Shown piece by piece: positions 46,558 to 55,944 of a DNA stretch of 64,000 nt. A program made the translations under genes and the position numbers. The notes beneath the pieces are model-generated. The model saw only the letters and a program-made list of their open reading frames with translations, searched no databases and was not told the origin of the DNA. The number at the start of each line of letters is the position of its first letter. Position 1 is the stretch's first letter. The DNA is taken from positions 52,747 to 116,746 of the forward strand of contig DLKC01000089.1 of the NCBI GenBank assembly GCA_002478885.1, in the 5' to 3' direction. This DNA is from Chitinophagaceae bacterium UBA7600. Lineage in GTDB: Bacteria > Bacteroidota > Bacteroidia > Chitinophagales > Chitinophagaceae.

Positions 46558-47706
46558 TTAAAAACTTACAGAACTATTAATCCGGCTAATGAGCAAATTA
46601 TAACTGTCGTGTAAAAGCCGGTCTGCAATATCGTAGCGGCCGGGTGAGTTGTTGAAGCCGGAATTATTGATCTTAACCCAGTCTTCGGGCGTTAATGCGC
46701 GACTATCGCCCTTATAGGTTGCGGTTTCCACTTTCCATGTATAAGTATTGGGAAAATTTTGGTACATGCTATTCTTGTCGGTCTTTATGTCGTAGATCCG
46801 GCACTGAAGGTTGGCATTGCTTTGCAGGTATCGCGTGGTAACGTAAACGGTGGCGGTAACAGTTTCATAGATGGGTTTTGGCGGATCTGATTTTGTTTCG
46901 CCGGTCTTTACCTGCGCCGATCTGTTGTAGGTATTATAGTTTGTATAGACCTGGCCGATATAGATATTGGTATAGTTGAGATCGACGATTTTATCGGGTG
47001 TAACGCCTTCGTTGCGCAGTTGCCAATCGGTATAAAATTTTACATCGCGGTAAGCGCGGAAATTAAGATCGCGAACCAACTGATCCTGCATCCAGTCGTT
47101 TTGAAAACCCCAATACCCAAAGGCGTTATTGTAGTAATTCACCGGGTTAACGAGCACTTTTACCAGGCTTCGGCTTTTGGCCTCGGCCATTCGGCTTTTT
47201 ACATCTTTATACCCGGGAATAATCTTATCAGCCTTTGCAAAATAATCATATGCCTGTTGAGCCCCTGTGCGGGTATTGGCATCAAGAGCAAGAAGTGCCT
47301 GCTGGTAATATGCTTCTGCCGCATTGGTATAAGCCTGCTGAATTTCGGAAGAAGGATCCCATGGATCGGAAATCAATTTTTGCGCAGCCGGTGTACTGAC
47401 AATTGCATCGTACATCTGCTTCATTACTTCCCATTCATGTGCCTGGGCAAGAAGCCTGTCTGCCGACTGGGCGCTGTTGTTGTTCGGAACGGTAATATCT
47501 TTTCGCAACTCAACGGCCGAATTGTATAATTCGGGTAGTGATTTTTTTGCTTCTTCATCGGCTGGGTTTTTTTTAAGCCGCCCGATGAGATCAAATATTT
47601 TCTTATCCTGCTCTGTAAATTTCTTGCTTATAGGATTTGTAGTGCCGCAGGCCGATATTAGGACTACTGAAATAAACAACACTATATGTTGACGGAAACT
47701 TGGCAT
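46558..47706 (-). CDS. Lipoprotein of unknown function with helical repeat part
   Basis: 382 residues. MPSFRQHIVLFISVVLISACGTT is a lipoprotein signal (lipobox ISAC). The first 170 residues are helical, with TPR-like stretches such as AYTNAAEAYYQQALLALDANTRTGAQQAYDYFAKADKIIPGYKDV. The rest is beta-rich: GYWGFQNDWMQDQLVRDLNFRAYRDVKFYTDWQLRN and YETVTATVYVTTRYLQSNANLQCRIYDI. I do not recognise the family. It is alone on its strand between a PIG-L gene and purU. Outer-membrane periplasmic anchoring is likely. Confidence 0.72.
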   Translation of the reverse strand: MPSFRQHIVLFISVVLISACGTTNPISKKFTEQDKKIFDLIGRLKKNPADEEAKKSLPELYNSAVELRKDITVPNNNSAQSADRLLAQAHEWEVMKQMYDAIVSTPAAQKLISDPWDPSSEIQQAYTNAAEAYYQQALLALDANTRTGAQQAYDYFAKADKIIPGYKDVKSRMAEAKSRSLVKVLVNPVNYYNNAFGYWGFQNDWMQDQLVRDLNFRAYRDVKFYTDWQLRNEGVTPDKIVDLNYTNIYIGQVYTNYNTYNRSAQVKTGETKSDPPKPIYETVTATVYVTTRYLQSNANLQCRIYDIKTDKNSMYQNFPNTYTWKVETATYKGDSRALTPEDWVKINNSGFNNSPGRYDIADRLLHDSYNLLISRINSSVSF

Positions 47707-47783
47707 AGCAGGTGAACGTTTTAGAAAAGGAAGTTAGCAAAAGCAATTGACGTTGCTAAAATCAATCTTACCGGAATTAGGAT

Positions 47784-48611
47784 CTAATCAAACACAACTG
47801 TTTTGTTGTTGTGAACAAAAACACGATCGTCGAAGACGAGTTGCAAGGCTTTTGCCAATACTGCAGTTTCAATTTCTTTGCCGGCTTTCATCATGCCGGC
47901 GGCGGTAAAGGAGTGATCAACCGGGATTATCTGTTGAGCGATGATTGGACCTTCGTCTAATTCGTTTGTTACAAAATGAGCAGTAGCGCCTATAAGTTTA
48001 ACTCCTCTGTCGAAGGCTTTCCGGTAAGGATTAGCACCTACAAATGCTGGAAGAAAGGAATGATGGATATTCACTATCCGAACAGGAAACCTATCTATAA
48101 ATTCGGATGAAAGAATGCGCATAAATTTTGCGAGTACTAAGTAATCCGTCTCAAACGTTCGGATGGTTTGCAACAACTCAGTTTCAAAAATCTCACGGCT
48201 TTTGTTTTCATGGGAAACCAGTTGAAAAGGCACATTAAATCTTTCGCAGATATTTTGAAGGGTCGGGTGATTGCCAATGACACATTGCACTTTCGCGCCC
48301 AGCGTTTTAAAATGGTTGCGAATGAGAATGTCGCTGAGGCAATGGTATTCTTTTGTTACCAGAATAATGGCTTTCTTTTCGGGAAGAGGGTTCACTTTTA
48401 TTTCGGCGCCCGGTGGCAAGACCTGTTCAAGCGCTGACTGAAGCATATCAGCCTTTGTATATTCTTCTGCAACCACGCGCATAAAGAAGCGGTTGTTGGC
48501 GGCATCTACATGTTCACGCATAGAGATGATATTGATGTTCTCTTTTGCGAAAACTCCGGCAATTGCGGCCACAAGCCCAACCTTATCTGCACACTGTATT
48601 ACGGTAACCAT
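47784..48611 (-). CDS. purU: Formyltetrahydrofolate deformylase
   Basis: 275 residues. An N-terminal ACT domain (MVTVIQCADKVGLVAAIAGVFAKENINIISMREHVD) is followed by a formyltransferase fold with VIGNHPTL and the catalytic histidine in NIHHSFLPAFVGANPYRKAF, then FVTNELDEGPIIAQQ (catalytic Asp). It hydrolyses 10-formyl-THF to THF and formate, which feeds purine synthesis. It is a separate gene, 78 bp upstream of the lipoprotein on the same strand. Confidence 0.95.
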   Translation of the reverse strand: MVTVIQCADKVGLVAAIAGVFAKENINIISMREHVDAANNRFFMRVVAEEYTKADMLQSALEQVLPPGAEIKVNPLPEKKAIILVTKEYHCLSDILIRNHFKTLGAKVQCVIGNHPTLQNICERFNVPFQLVSHENKSREIFETELLQTIRTFETDYLVLAKFMRILSSEFIDRFPVRIVNIHHSFLPAFVGANPYRKAFDRGVKLIGATAHFVTNELDEGPIIAQQIIPVDHSFTAAGMMKAGKEIETAVLAKALQLVFDDRVFVHNNKTVVFD

Positions 48612-48683
48612 AAGAAAAAATTCGGGAACAAGATAATTGAAATGTAGAAAAAGTGCGAGGTGGGAAAATAAATTGATGAGCCG

Positions 48684-48755
48684 TTTACAAGTGCTGAAGT
48701 GAGTGACACAACGAAGATGAGCAAGGTTATTAAAGCTGACTTACAATAATTCCAT
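48684..48755 (+). repeat. Intergenic REP-like repeat, class B, single copy
   Basis: AAGTGCTGAA then GTGAGTGACACAAC at 48699-48712 and GAAGATGAGC. It lies between the typA terminator and purU, with its far end facing the typA stop. Confidence 0.82.
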
Positions 48756-48785
48756 AAAAAAAGCCTGCGACAACCGGCAGGCTTT
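48756..48785 (-). terminator. Rho-independent terminator of typA
   Basis: Stem AAAGCCTGC (48760-48768) with GCAGGCTTT (48777-48785); on the minus strand a T7 run follows. Confidence 0.85.
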
Positions 48786-48805
48786 CATGAAATATATTAA
48801 TATGA

Positions 48806-50617
48806 TCAGGCCACTTCAGCTTTTACACTTTTGGAAGCCTTTTTACGATCTTCTTCATCAAGCATTACTTTTCTAAGGCGAATATTTTTGGGTGTTACCT
48901 CTATGCATTCGTCCTGCTGAATATATTCCATACATTCTTCGAGCGTCATCAATGTTTTTGGAACAATACGAACAGAGTCGTCGCTTCCGCTTGCACGGTG
49001 GTTGGTAAGTTTCTTGCCTTCTGTAGCATTTACAACAAGGTCGCCTGGCTTAATGTGTTCAGCGATTATCTGGCCAACATAAACTTCTTCGCCCGGATCG
49101 ACAAAGAATGAGCCTCTGTCCTGCAATTTATCGATGGAGTATGCTGTTGTAGCAGCCTGGTTTTTCGAGAGCAGCACGCCATTGTTTCTTCCAGGGATAG
49201 AACCCTTCCACGGTTTATATTCAACAAACCTGTGTGCCATTACGGCTTCGCCGGCGGTGCCTGTGAGCATTGCGGAACGCAATCCAATTAAACCTCTCGA
49301 AGGGATTTCGAACTCGAGATGCTGCATTTCGCCTTTTGTTTCCATTACATGCAGTTCGCCCTTACGCTGCGTTACCAGGTCTATAACTTTACCGCTAAAT
49401 TCGGCTGGAACATCAACAACAAGATTTTCATAAGGTTCGCATTTTTTACCGTCGATATGTTTAACAAGTACCTGCGGTTGACCTACGGTTAATTCGTAAC
49501 CTTCGCGGCGCATGGTTTCCACTAGTATTCCGAGATGAAGGATACCGCGGCCGTAAACGAGGAAACTATCTGCACTGTCTGTATCTTCTACACGCAAAGC
49601 AAGATTCTTTTCGGTCTCTTTCATGAGGCGGTCACGCAGATGGCGTGAGGTAACAAACTTTCCGTCTTTACCAAAGAACGGCGAGTTGTTGATGCTGAAA
49701 AGCATGCTCATCGTTGGTTCGTCCACACTGATCAAAGGAAGTGCTTCAGGATTTTCGGCATCGGCAATAGTATCGCCGATATTGAAATCTTCAAGGCCAA
49801 CCACCGCACAAAGGTCACCCGCAACTACTTCACCTACTTTCTTTTTGCCCATGCCTTCGAATACATACAACTCACGAACTTTTGATTTTTTCACGGTACC
49901 GTCGGCTTGCATTAATGCAATGGGTTGGTTTTCCCTGATGACTCCGCGAGCTACTTTTCCAATTGCTATACGCCCAAGGAAAGATGAATAATCAAGAGAA
50001 GTTATCTGCATTTGCAACGGGCCTTCGTTGGCAACAGGAGGCGGCACATGTTTTATTATGCCATCGAGTAGCGGAGTGATGCCTTCACATTGCACATTGG
50101 TATCATTAAACCAACCATTTTTACCACTGCCATAATAGGTAGGAAAGTTTAGTTGCTCTTCAGTAGCATCGAGGTTAAAGAAAAGTTCGAAAACTGCATC
50201 GTGCACTTCATCCGGCCGGCAGTTTGGTTTATCCACTTTATTGATAACTACAATCGGGTGGAGGTTCAGGTGAAGTGCTTTCTGCAGCACAAAACGTGTT
50301 TGCGGCATTGGCCCTTCGAAGGCATCGACAAGTAATAGTACACCATCAGCCATTTTAAGGACACGCTCCACTTCACCGCCAAAGTCGCTGTGACCTGGTG
50401 TATCGATCACATTTATTTTTACGCCATTGTATTGAACAGAAGCATTTTTACTAAAGATGGTAATTCCTCGTTCACGTTCCAGGTCGTTGCTGTCCATTAT
50501 CAACTCACCAGTTTCCTGATTATCACGAAAGACTTTTGTAGCATGAAGAATTTTATCAACGAGTGTTGTTTTTCCATGGTCAACGTGTGCAATAATTGCT
50601 ATGTTACGAATATTCAT
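48806..50617 (-). CDS. typA: Translational GTPase TypA (BipA)
   Basis: 603 residues, full length. G motifs: [10 protein letters not shown] (G1), RERGITI (G2), [16 protein letters not shown] (G3) and VINKVDKPN (G4). The C-terminal BipA-specific part includes [32 protein letters not shown]. It is a ribosome-bound GTPase involved in ribosome assembly and stress. The end [12 protein letters not shown] is a basic tail usual in this phylum. It has its own terminator. Confidence 0.97.
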   Translation of the reverse strand: MNIRNIAIIAHVDHGKTTLVDKILHATKVFRDNQETGELIMDSNDLERERGITIFSKNASVQYNGVKINVIDTPGHSDFGGEVERVLKMADGVLLLVDAFEGPMPQTRFVLQKALHLNLHPIVVINKVDKPNCRPDEVHDAVFELFFNLDATEEQLNFPTYYGSGKNGWFNDTNVQCEGITPLLDGIIKHVPPPVANEGPLQMQITSLDYSSFLGRIAIGKVARGVIRENQPIALMQADGTVKKSKVRELYVFEGMGKKKVGEVVAGDLCAVVGLEDFNIGDTIADAENPEALPLISVDEPTMSMLFSINNSPFFGKDGKFVTSRHLRDRLMKETEKNLALRVEDTDSADSFLVYGRGILHLGILVETMRREGYELTVGQPQVLVKHIDGKKCEPYENLVVDVPAEFSGKVIDLVTQRKGELHVMETKGEMQHLEFEIPSRGLIGLRSAMLTGTAGEAVMAHRFVEYKPWKGSIPGRNNGVLLSKNQAATTAYSIDKLQDRGSFFVDPGEEVYVGQIIAEHIKPGDLVVNATEGKKLTNHRASGSDDSVRIVPKTLMTLEECMEYIQQDECIEVTPKNIRLRKVMLDEEDRKKASKSVKAEVA

Positions 50618-50806
50618 ATGATTGACTTTTGCTGATGATATACATACCGGAAAATACCGGAAAAATAACCTCAGCTTTTTTAACGAAGCCGCAAATGTAC
50701 GGAAATGCTGTGGCGTGGCAAGAGGAAAGCTGTGAATATTATGTTACCGGTGCTCTATGAAACGACATCGCCTTCATGTTTCCTGACTTAAATTTTCAAA
50801 AAGACA

Positions 50807-51595
50807 TCACCCGGGGTATTTGCTCAAATGTTGAAAGCGGTATTCCTTTTTTGCTTTAAGAATATCGATGAGTTGTTTCAATTCACTTTCCTCCCAACCG
50901 TCCCGAAACATCTCATCGTGGGCCAGCAACACAAGATGATGTGGTGTCACGGTTTTATTTTCATTTAACTTTTTTGTGATCAGCTCAACCATATCATCAA
51001 CAGTTTGAATAGGCGCACCAGTTCTGCTGTCGTGTTGCCACTCCACATCCCACCCGAAAACCTTGTATCCGCTTTTAAACAAAGAGTCGGCACTTGCCCT
51101 GCCGCTCGAAACATCATCGATACTTTTTCCTTGTATACGCCACTGATTGCGACCGGGCTGTCGGGCAAGTTTATTTAAGATGTGTAACGTGTCCTGGCAG
51201 ATCAAAAAGTCTTTCAACACGGAGGCCGGATTTCGGTAATACGCTGCGTAGTGATTATGCGCGTGTGAAAAGCTATGATTGCCTATTTCAATAAAAGGAT
51301 TTGTCTCGTATAAGTGATAGTAGCCTTTCATTCGAGAACTGCTTAAAGCATGCTGGCCTACAACAAATACATTCACATTAATCTTCTCTTTGCGAACCGC
51401 GTCATCAATGTCTTCACTCCCTTCAAGAGGTCCGTCGTCGAAAGTAATATAGATGTACCGGGTATTACTGTCGGGAACACTTCCCGCAGGAACTGAATCC
51501 TGACTTACGTTCATTGCGGGTGTTCCACGGCCGCAGGAAAAAAATAATTGCAATAACAAAAAACAGCAGATACCAAGAAGAAACTTTCGTTGCAT
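50807..51595 (-). CDS. Polysaccharide deacetylase family lipoprotein (CE4)
   Basis: 262 residues. MQRKFLLGICCFLLLQLFFSC is a lipoprotein signal. The NodB-type domain has YITFDDGPLEG (metal Asp), EIGNHSFSHAHN (HxxxH) and a C-terminal LVLLAHDEMFRDGWEE. It should remove acetyl groups from surface or cell-wall polysaccharide. The start ATG at 51595 is 4 bp behind a TAGCTTTG box. It is divergent from the aminotransferase gene, and their -7 boxes lie 15 bp apart. Confidence 0.9.
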   Translation of the reverse strand: MQRKFLLGICCFLLLQLFFSCGRGTPAMNVSQDSVPAGSVPDSNTRYIYITFDDGPLEGSEDIDDAVRKEKINVNVFVVGQHALSSSRMKGYYHLYETNPFIEIGNHSFSHAHNHYAAYYRNPASVLKDFLICQDTLHILNKLARQPGRNQWRIQGKSIDDVSSGRASADSLFKSGYKVFGWDVEWQHDSRTGAPIQTVDDMVELITKKLNENKTVTPHHLVLLAHDEMFRDGWEESELKQLIDILKAKKEYRFQHLSKYPG

Positions 51596-51599
51596 GCGG

Positions 51600-51607
51600 C
51601 AAAGCTA
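51600..51607 (-). promoter_or_regulatory. -7 promoter box (TAGCTTTG) of the polysaccharide deacetylase gene
   Basis: A perfect TAnnTTTG on the minus strand, 4 bp before the ATG. Confidence 0.55.
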
Positions 51608-51622
51608 AGCAGCGGCCCGCTT

Positions 51623-51630
51623 TATATTTG
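51623..51630 (+). promoter_or_regulatory. -7 promoter box (TATATTTG) upstream of the DegT aminotransferase gene
   Basis: A perfect TAnnTTTG on the plus strand, 62 bp before the ATG at 51693. A second near-match TACCTTCG at 51663-51670 is 22 bp before that ATG and may be the real box. Confidence 0.5.
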
Positions 51631-51692
51631 TGATCTTGTTCAAAATGTGCATTTTCTTTATCTACCTTCGCAAAAACTTAAAACTTACTATT

Positions 51693-52910
51693 ATGCCCGG
51701 TTTTGAATTTTTTGGCGATGAAGAAAGAAAAGAACTTAATGATGTACTTGAATCAGGCATCCTTATGCGTTACGGTTTTGATGCTGCCAGAAAGGGCCAC
51801 TGGAAGGCTAAAGAACTTGAGCAAGCGATAACGGAAACTTTTGGTTGCAAATATGCGCAGTTAACCAGTAGTGGCACGGCAGCATTAACTACTGCTATGA
51901 GCGCTTTAGGAATTGGTTTTGGCCATGAAGTAATCATGCCTTGCTTCACTTTTGTGGCAAGCTTTGAAGCGGTGTTAAGTGTCGGTGCGGTGCCAGTATT
52001 GGTTGATGTGGATGAAACTTTAACCTTGAATCCGGATGCAGTACGCAAAGCAATTACCGGAAATACAAAATGCATTATGCCCGTGCATATGTGCGGAAGC
52101 ATGGCTGACCTAGATGCTTTAAAAGTGATCTGCGGTGAGTATAACCTCCTGCTTTTGGAAGATGCCTGCCAAAGTATTGGTGCCACATACAAGGGGGAAA
52201 TGCTTGGTACAATCGGTGACGCCGGCACTTTCTCTTTTGATTTTGTAAAAACGATTACGTGTGGCGAAGGTGGCGTGGTAATGACCAATAAAGAAAATAT
52301 TTACCTAAACTCAGATGGCTATACAGATCACGGGCACGATCATCTTGGCGTTGACCGCGGAGCAGACCTACACCCTTTTGTGGGTTATAATTTCAGAATA
52401 AGTGAACTTCATGCAGCGGTTGGTCTTGCACAGGTAAGAAAGTTAAATTCATTTCTTATTGTTCAAAAAAGAAACCATGCGCAGCTTAAAAGCATATTCA
52501 TGCAAGTTCCGGAAATTTCTTACCGGGTTATTCCGGATGAGGCCGGTGATAGCTGCACCTTTCTCAGCTGGTTTTTACCTACAGAAGAAATCACACGCGC
52601 AGTTGTGACCGAGCTAAAGTTGCAGGGAATTGCCGCCGGCAATTTTTACTGGTACGATAATAACTGGCATTATATCCGCAAATGGGATCACCTGAAAAAT
52701 GCAAAAACACTTAACATCTTGAGCGATGTGCAGCGCAACGCATTGGTTCAACTTCAAAAAACAGATTTCAGCTCAAGTGATGCGATTATGGGGCGCTGTA
52801 TCTCTACAGCAATAAGCCTTACATGGACACCTGAGCAAATACGGGAGAAAGGTGAGAGAATTATTGCAGTTGTTAGACAAGTATTGCAGCAATCTGCCGT
52901 TTCTGCCTAA
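51693..52910 (+). CDS. DegT/DnrJ/EryC1/StrS family aminotransferase
   Basis: About 405 residues from the ATG at 51693 (MPGFEFFGDEERKELNDVL); the in-frame codons from 51630 are not family-like. It is a PLP enzyme with ATSSGTAAL-type start (QLTSSGTAALTTAM), EDACQSIGATYKG and the Schiff-base lysine K186 in SFDFVKTITCGEGG. The end is typical of sugar aminotransferases. It forms amino sugars for surface polysaccharide or glycan, and the neighbouring CE4 deacetylase suggests a shared role. A strong terminator follows at 52924. Confidence 0.92.
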   Translation: MPGFEFFGDEERKELNDVLESGILMRYGFDAARKGHWKAKELEQAITETFGCKYAQLTSSGTAALTTAMSALGIGFGHEVIMPCFTFVASFEAVLSVGAVPVLVDVDETLTLNPDAVRKAITGNTKCIMPVHMCGSMADLDALKVICGEYNLLLLEDACQSIGATYKGEMLGTIGDAGTFSFDFVKTITCGEGGVVMTNKENIYLNSDGYTDHGHDHLGVDRGADLHPFVGYNFRISELHAAVGLAQVRKLNSFLIVQKRNHAQLKSIFMQVPEISYRVIPDEAGDSCTFLSWFLPTEEITRAVVTELKLQGIAAGNFYWYDNNWHYIRKWDHLKNAKTLNILSDVQRNALVQLQKTDFSSSDAIMGRCISTAISLTWTPEQIREKGERIIAVVRQVLQQSAVSA

Positions 52911-52923
52911 ACATTTTATTATC

Positions 52924-52957
52924 AAAAGCCATGCTCATGTCTGAGCATGGCTTTTTT
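52924..52957 (+). terminator. Rho-independent terminator of the DegT gene
   Basis: Stem AAAAGCCATGCTCA (52924-52937) with TGAGCATGGCTTTT (52942-52955), TGTC loop and a T-run. Confidence 0.92.
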
Positions 52958-53097
52958 ATTGTATCCTGTCAAACTGCAGCATAGTTTTCCCGGATATGCT
53001 TGCGACCTTTCAAAACATGGAATCACTTTTATTGGCATCAGCGCTCGAAGTACAACGATGATTAAGTATATTTAAGTTCATACCGAAAACATTCATC

Positions 53098-55617
53098 ATG
53101 AAAAGATACGCGATCTCGCTTGCCCTGTTATTTTTTTCTACGATACTCAATGCACAATACATTAGCACCCGCAACATTGACCAGATAAGGAAAAAATTTT
53201 ACACGGAAAAAGAAGAACTGGAAAAGCAAGGAAAAGTCAGGGAAGCCGATGACAAAGAAGGCGACGGAATTGTTCAGCAATTTCGCCGCTGGGAATATAT
53301 GATGAAAACAAGAACACTTCCCGGAGGCAATCTCCCCCCGGCCAACATTCAATGGACTGAATGGCAAAAGTATCAAAGCACTCACGCTGAGCAGTTTGCC
53401 AGCCTTGCCGCACAACCTAAATGGCAGCAGGTGGGCACCAACACGGTTCCTTCGCTTGGGGGTGGCGCGGGCCGGGTAAACGTGGTTAGATTTGATCCTG
53501 TTAATACCAACACTATGTACGCCGGCACAGCTGGTGGCGGAGTTTGGAAATCGACAGATGCCGGATCAAGCTGGACTGCATTAGGAGACAATTACCCAGT
53601 TACGAGCATCGCCGACATAGCTATTGACGCAACTGATGGCAACAATATCTATGTAGCGACCGGCGATGGGGCAGGCTATGAATTAGGTACCGATTTCTGG
53701 GGTGGCGTTTACACAGCAGGGATATTACGTTCGACTGATGGGGGCGCCACATGGTTCGTTTCCGGAAAAATCCTACCCCAGGATTATATTGATATTATCC
53801 AAAGACTGATCATTAATCCTTCAAATAATAAAGTATTGCTTGCCGCGACAAGATTAGGCATCTACAGGTCAATCGATGGTGGTTCAAAATGGAAACTTGT
53901 GCTCAGCAGTCACTGTTATGACATGGAATGGAATACTGCTGATCCAAAAACGGTGTACGCAGGAGGCGATGGAAATCTATACAAATCGATAGATGGAGGA
54001 AGCACCTGGAACTATCTTAGAACCGGGGCTGGCGCGGGCAGAATGTCTATCGAAGTTTCTAAACAGAACAGCTCCGTTATTTATATTCTTACATCAAGCA
54101 GCTTTCAAAAAACGACTGACGGTGGAACATCGTGGACAACTCAAACATACCCGTCAGGTGCTGGATTTTACGGATATTATGATCTTATGCTCTCCTGCTC
54201 CGATGCCAACAGCAATTATCTTATAGCCGGTGGCTTAAATACAGTAAAGTCAACCAATGGCGGTGCTTCGTGGTCATATGTAGATAACTCTTCTTACACA
54301 GCCCCGAACTATGTACATGCAGATAAACATGCCGGCATATTTTTCCCTGGGAGCACAACAAGTTTCGTGGTTGGTACCGACGGAGGAATATTCAAAACCG
54401 TAAACGGGGGGAGTAACTGGACGGATCTTAGCAATGGCCTTATGATTGCCCAGATATACCGGATTGGAACAACACCACAAAATCCCAATCTTGTAACATC
54501 CGGATGGCAGGATAACGGCTGCAACAAGTGGGATGGTACTTCATGGAAACATATTTTTGGTGCTGATGGCATGGAAACGGCTATAGACTACAGCAACCAA
54601 AATACGATTTATGAATCCTACCAATATGGTGCGTTAAACAGATCTTTGGATGGCGGTAGTTCATGGACGTATATAGCGCCGTCCAGCGGAGATTGGATTA
54701 CACCTTTTATAATCGATCCAATAGTAAATACCAGACTATATTATGGCACAAACGCCTTATATAAGAGCGATAACAGGGGAACAAGCTGGACAGCCGTTGC
54801 GGGAGTAAACTTTAATTCAGGTTACGGTTCAGCCATTGCTGTTGCACCTTCAAATAACAACATTGTATATGCTGCCTCGCTTTATCAAATATTCAGAGCA
54901 GATATTTCAAACAATACTGCAAAAAATATTACCGGCACCCTCCCGGTTGGCGGTTCCGGTATCAATTATATTGCTACAAGTAATACTGATCCGAATAAAC
55001 TCTGGGTTGCCATGGCTGGTTATCAAAAAGGGAATAAAGTGTTTAGTTCAACAGATGGCGGTACCACCTGGACAAATGTAAGCGGAACACTTCCCAACCT
55101 GCCTGTGAATACCATAGTGTATCAAAATGGAAGCAATGACAAGCTTTTTATTGGTACTGACATCGGCGTTTACACAATTGATAACAGTGTTGGGGACTGG
55201 ATCTATTTCAGCAAAGCCCTTCCAAATGTTTTGGTACACGAGCTTGAAATAAACTATGGAAGCAATAAACTCGTTGCAGCAACCTACGGAAGGGGTATTT
55301 GGCAAATCGATCTTCCGGCTTTGGCGCAACCTATTACGTTATCTTCAGAAAAAGCCCGGCCAGCCGAACTAAAAGCAAATGTGTTTCCCAATCCGTCAAC
55401 GGGTATAGTTAACATAAAGGTGTTGGGGGCAAAACAACCAGTGTCGATAGACGTATATAAACTAACCGGCGAAATGGTTGCATCATTTGTGAATGATGCA
55501 GTTAGTGCCTCCTCTATAAAGCTTAATATCAGCAACCAACCTTTCGGAAATTACATTCTAAAAATAAAAAGCGGGGAGTCAACAACATCAAAAACCGTTC
55601 AACTGGTTAAAAATTAA
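53098..55617 (+). CDS. Asp-box (BNR/VPS10-like) secreted protein with T9SS sorting domain
   Basis: 839 residues. MKRYAISLALLFFSTILNAQ is a signal peptide. Residues about 22-110 form a charged helical linker. A beta-propeller follows with at least ten Asp-box repeats of the form S.DGG..W: KSTDAGSSWT, RSTDGGATWF, RSIDGGSKWK, KSIDGGSTWN, KTTDGGTSWT, KSTNGGASWS, KTVNGGSNWT, RSLDGGSSWT, KSDNRGTSWT and SSTDGGTTWT. It ends in a type A sorting domain (ANVFPNPSTGIVNIKV to QLVKN). The fold resembles sortilin or sialidase propellers, but no glycosidase residues can be assigned. A near-match -7 box (TATATTTA) is at 53067. Confidence 0.9.
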   Translation: MKRYAISLALLFFSTILNAQYISTRNIDQIRKKFYTEKEELEKQGKVREADDKEGDGIVQQFRRWEYMMKTRTLPGGNLPPANIQWTEWQKYQSTHAEQFASLAAQPKWQQVGTNTVPSLGGGAGRVNVVRFDPVNTNTMYAGTAGGGVWKSTDAGSSWTALGDNYPVTSIADIAIDATDGNNIYVATGDGAGYELGTDFWGGVYTAGILRSTDGGATWFVSGKILPQDYIDIIQRLIINPSNNKVLLAATRLGIYRSIDGGSKWKLVLSSHCYDMEWNTADPKTVYAGGDGNLYKSIDGGSTWNYLRTGAGAGRMSIEVSKQNSSVIYILTSSSFQKTTDGGTSWTTQTYPSGAGFYGYYDLMLSCSDANSNYLIAGGLNTVKSTNGGASWSYVDNSSYTAPNYVHADKHAGIFFPGSTTSFVVGTDGGIFKTVNGGSNWTDLSNGLMIAQIYRIGTTPQNPNLVTSGWQDNGCNKWDGTSWKHIFGADGMETAIDYSNQNTIYESYQYGALNRSLDGGSSWTYIAPSSGDWITPFIIDPIVNTRLYYGTNALYKSDNRGTSWTAVAGVNFNSGYGSAIAVAPSNNNIVYAASLYQIFRADISNNTAKNITGTLPVGGSGINYIATSNTDPNKLWVAMAGYQKGNKVFSSTDGGTTWTNVSGTLPNLPVNTIVYQNGSNDKLFIGTDIGVYTIDNSVGDWIYFSKALPNVLVHELEINYGSNKLVAATYGRGIWQIDLPALAQPITLSSEKARPAELKANVFPNPSTGIVNIKVLGAKQPVSIDVYKLTGEMVASFVNDAVSASSIKLNISNQPFGNYILKIKSGESTTSKTVQLVKN

Positions 55618-55625
55618 ACTGGTTA

Positions 55626-55775
55626 GTCCCGGCTGATTTTAGGACCAAACTGCGGTACTACAATGGAGCACCTGTTGCGTCGCACACTTCTGCTGCAACA
55701 ATAGTTTCGGCAGGGTCTGAATAGCGATAATAATGTAAAAGTGTGCGACGCAAGAAAAGCCGGGTTAGAAAATCG
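55626..55775. repeat. REP-like pair, class A in both arms
   Basis: CCCGGC at 55628-55633, 11 bp after the Asp-box gene's stop; TTGCGTCGCAC at 55675-55685. Right arm GTGCGACGCAA at 55743-55753 and GCCGGG at 55759-55764. This is the only pair with class A on both sides. It takes about half of the 327-bp gap; the rest up to 55944 holds an AT-rich stretch and a terminator hairpin. Confidence 0.87.
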
Positions 55776-55887
55776 CAGCTGAACTCAAAAAAATTTAAAA
55801 AAAATTCTTTTAGGCACCATTATTGCTAATAAAAATACAAGTATTTGATGTTTTAAAAATATTTGGGGATTAAGGGATTTTGGATAC

Positions 55888-55930
55888 AAAAGCAGCACAC
55901 CGCTAACAAGTGCTGCTTTTTGTTTTTTTT
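55888..55930. terminator. Bidirectional terminator hairpin
   Basis: AAAAGCAGCAC (55888-55898) pairs with GTGCTGCTTTT (55910-55920), then a T-run broken by one G. It stands between convergent genes and is 15 bp after the DUF502 stop. Confidence 0.8.
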
Positions 55931-55944
55931 GGCAACCGAAGTAG

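Noticed and set aside
55618-55944. A small gene in the gap between the Asp-box and DUF502 genes
   Set aside because: The gap is filled by a repeat pair, an AT-rich stretch and a terminator hairpin; no open frame with protein character is present.
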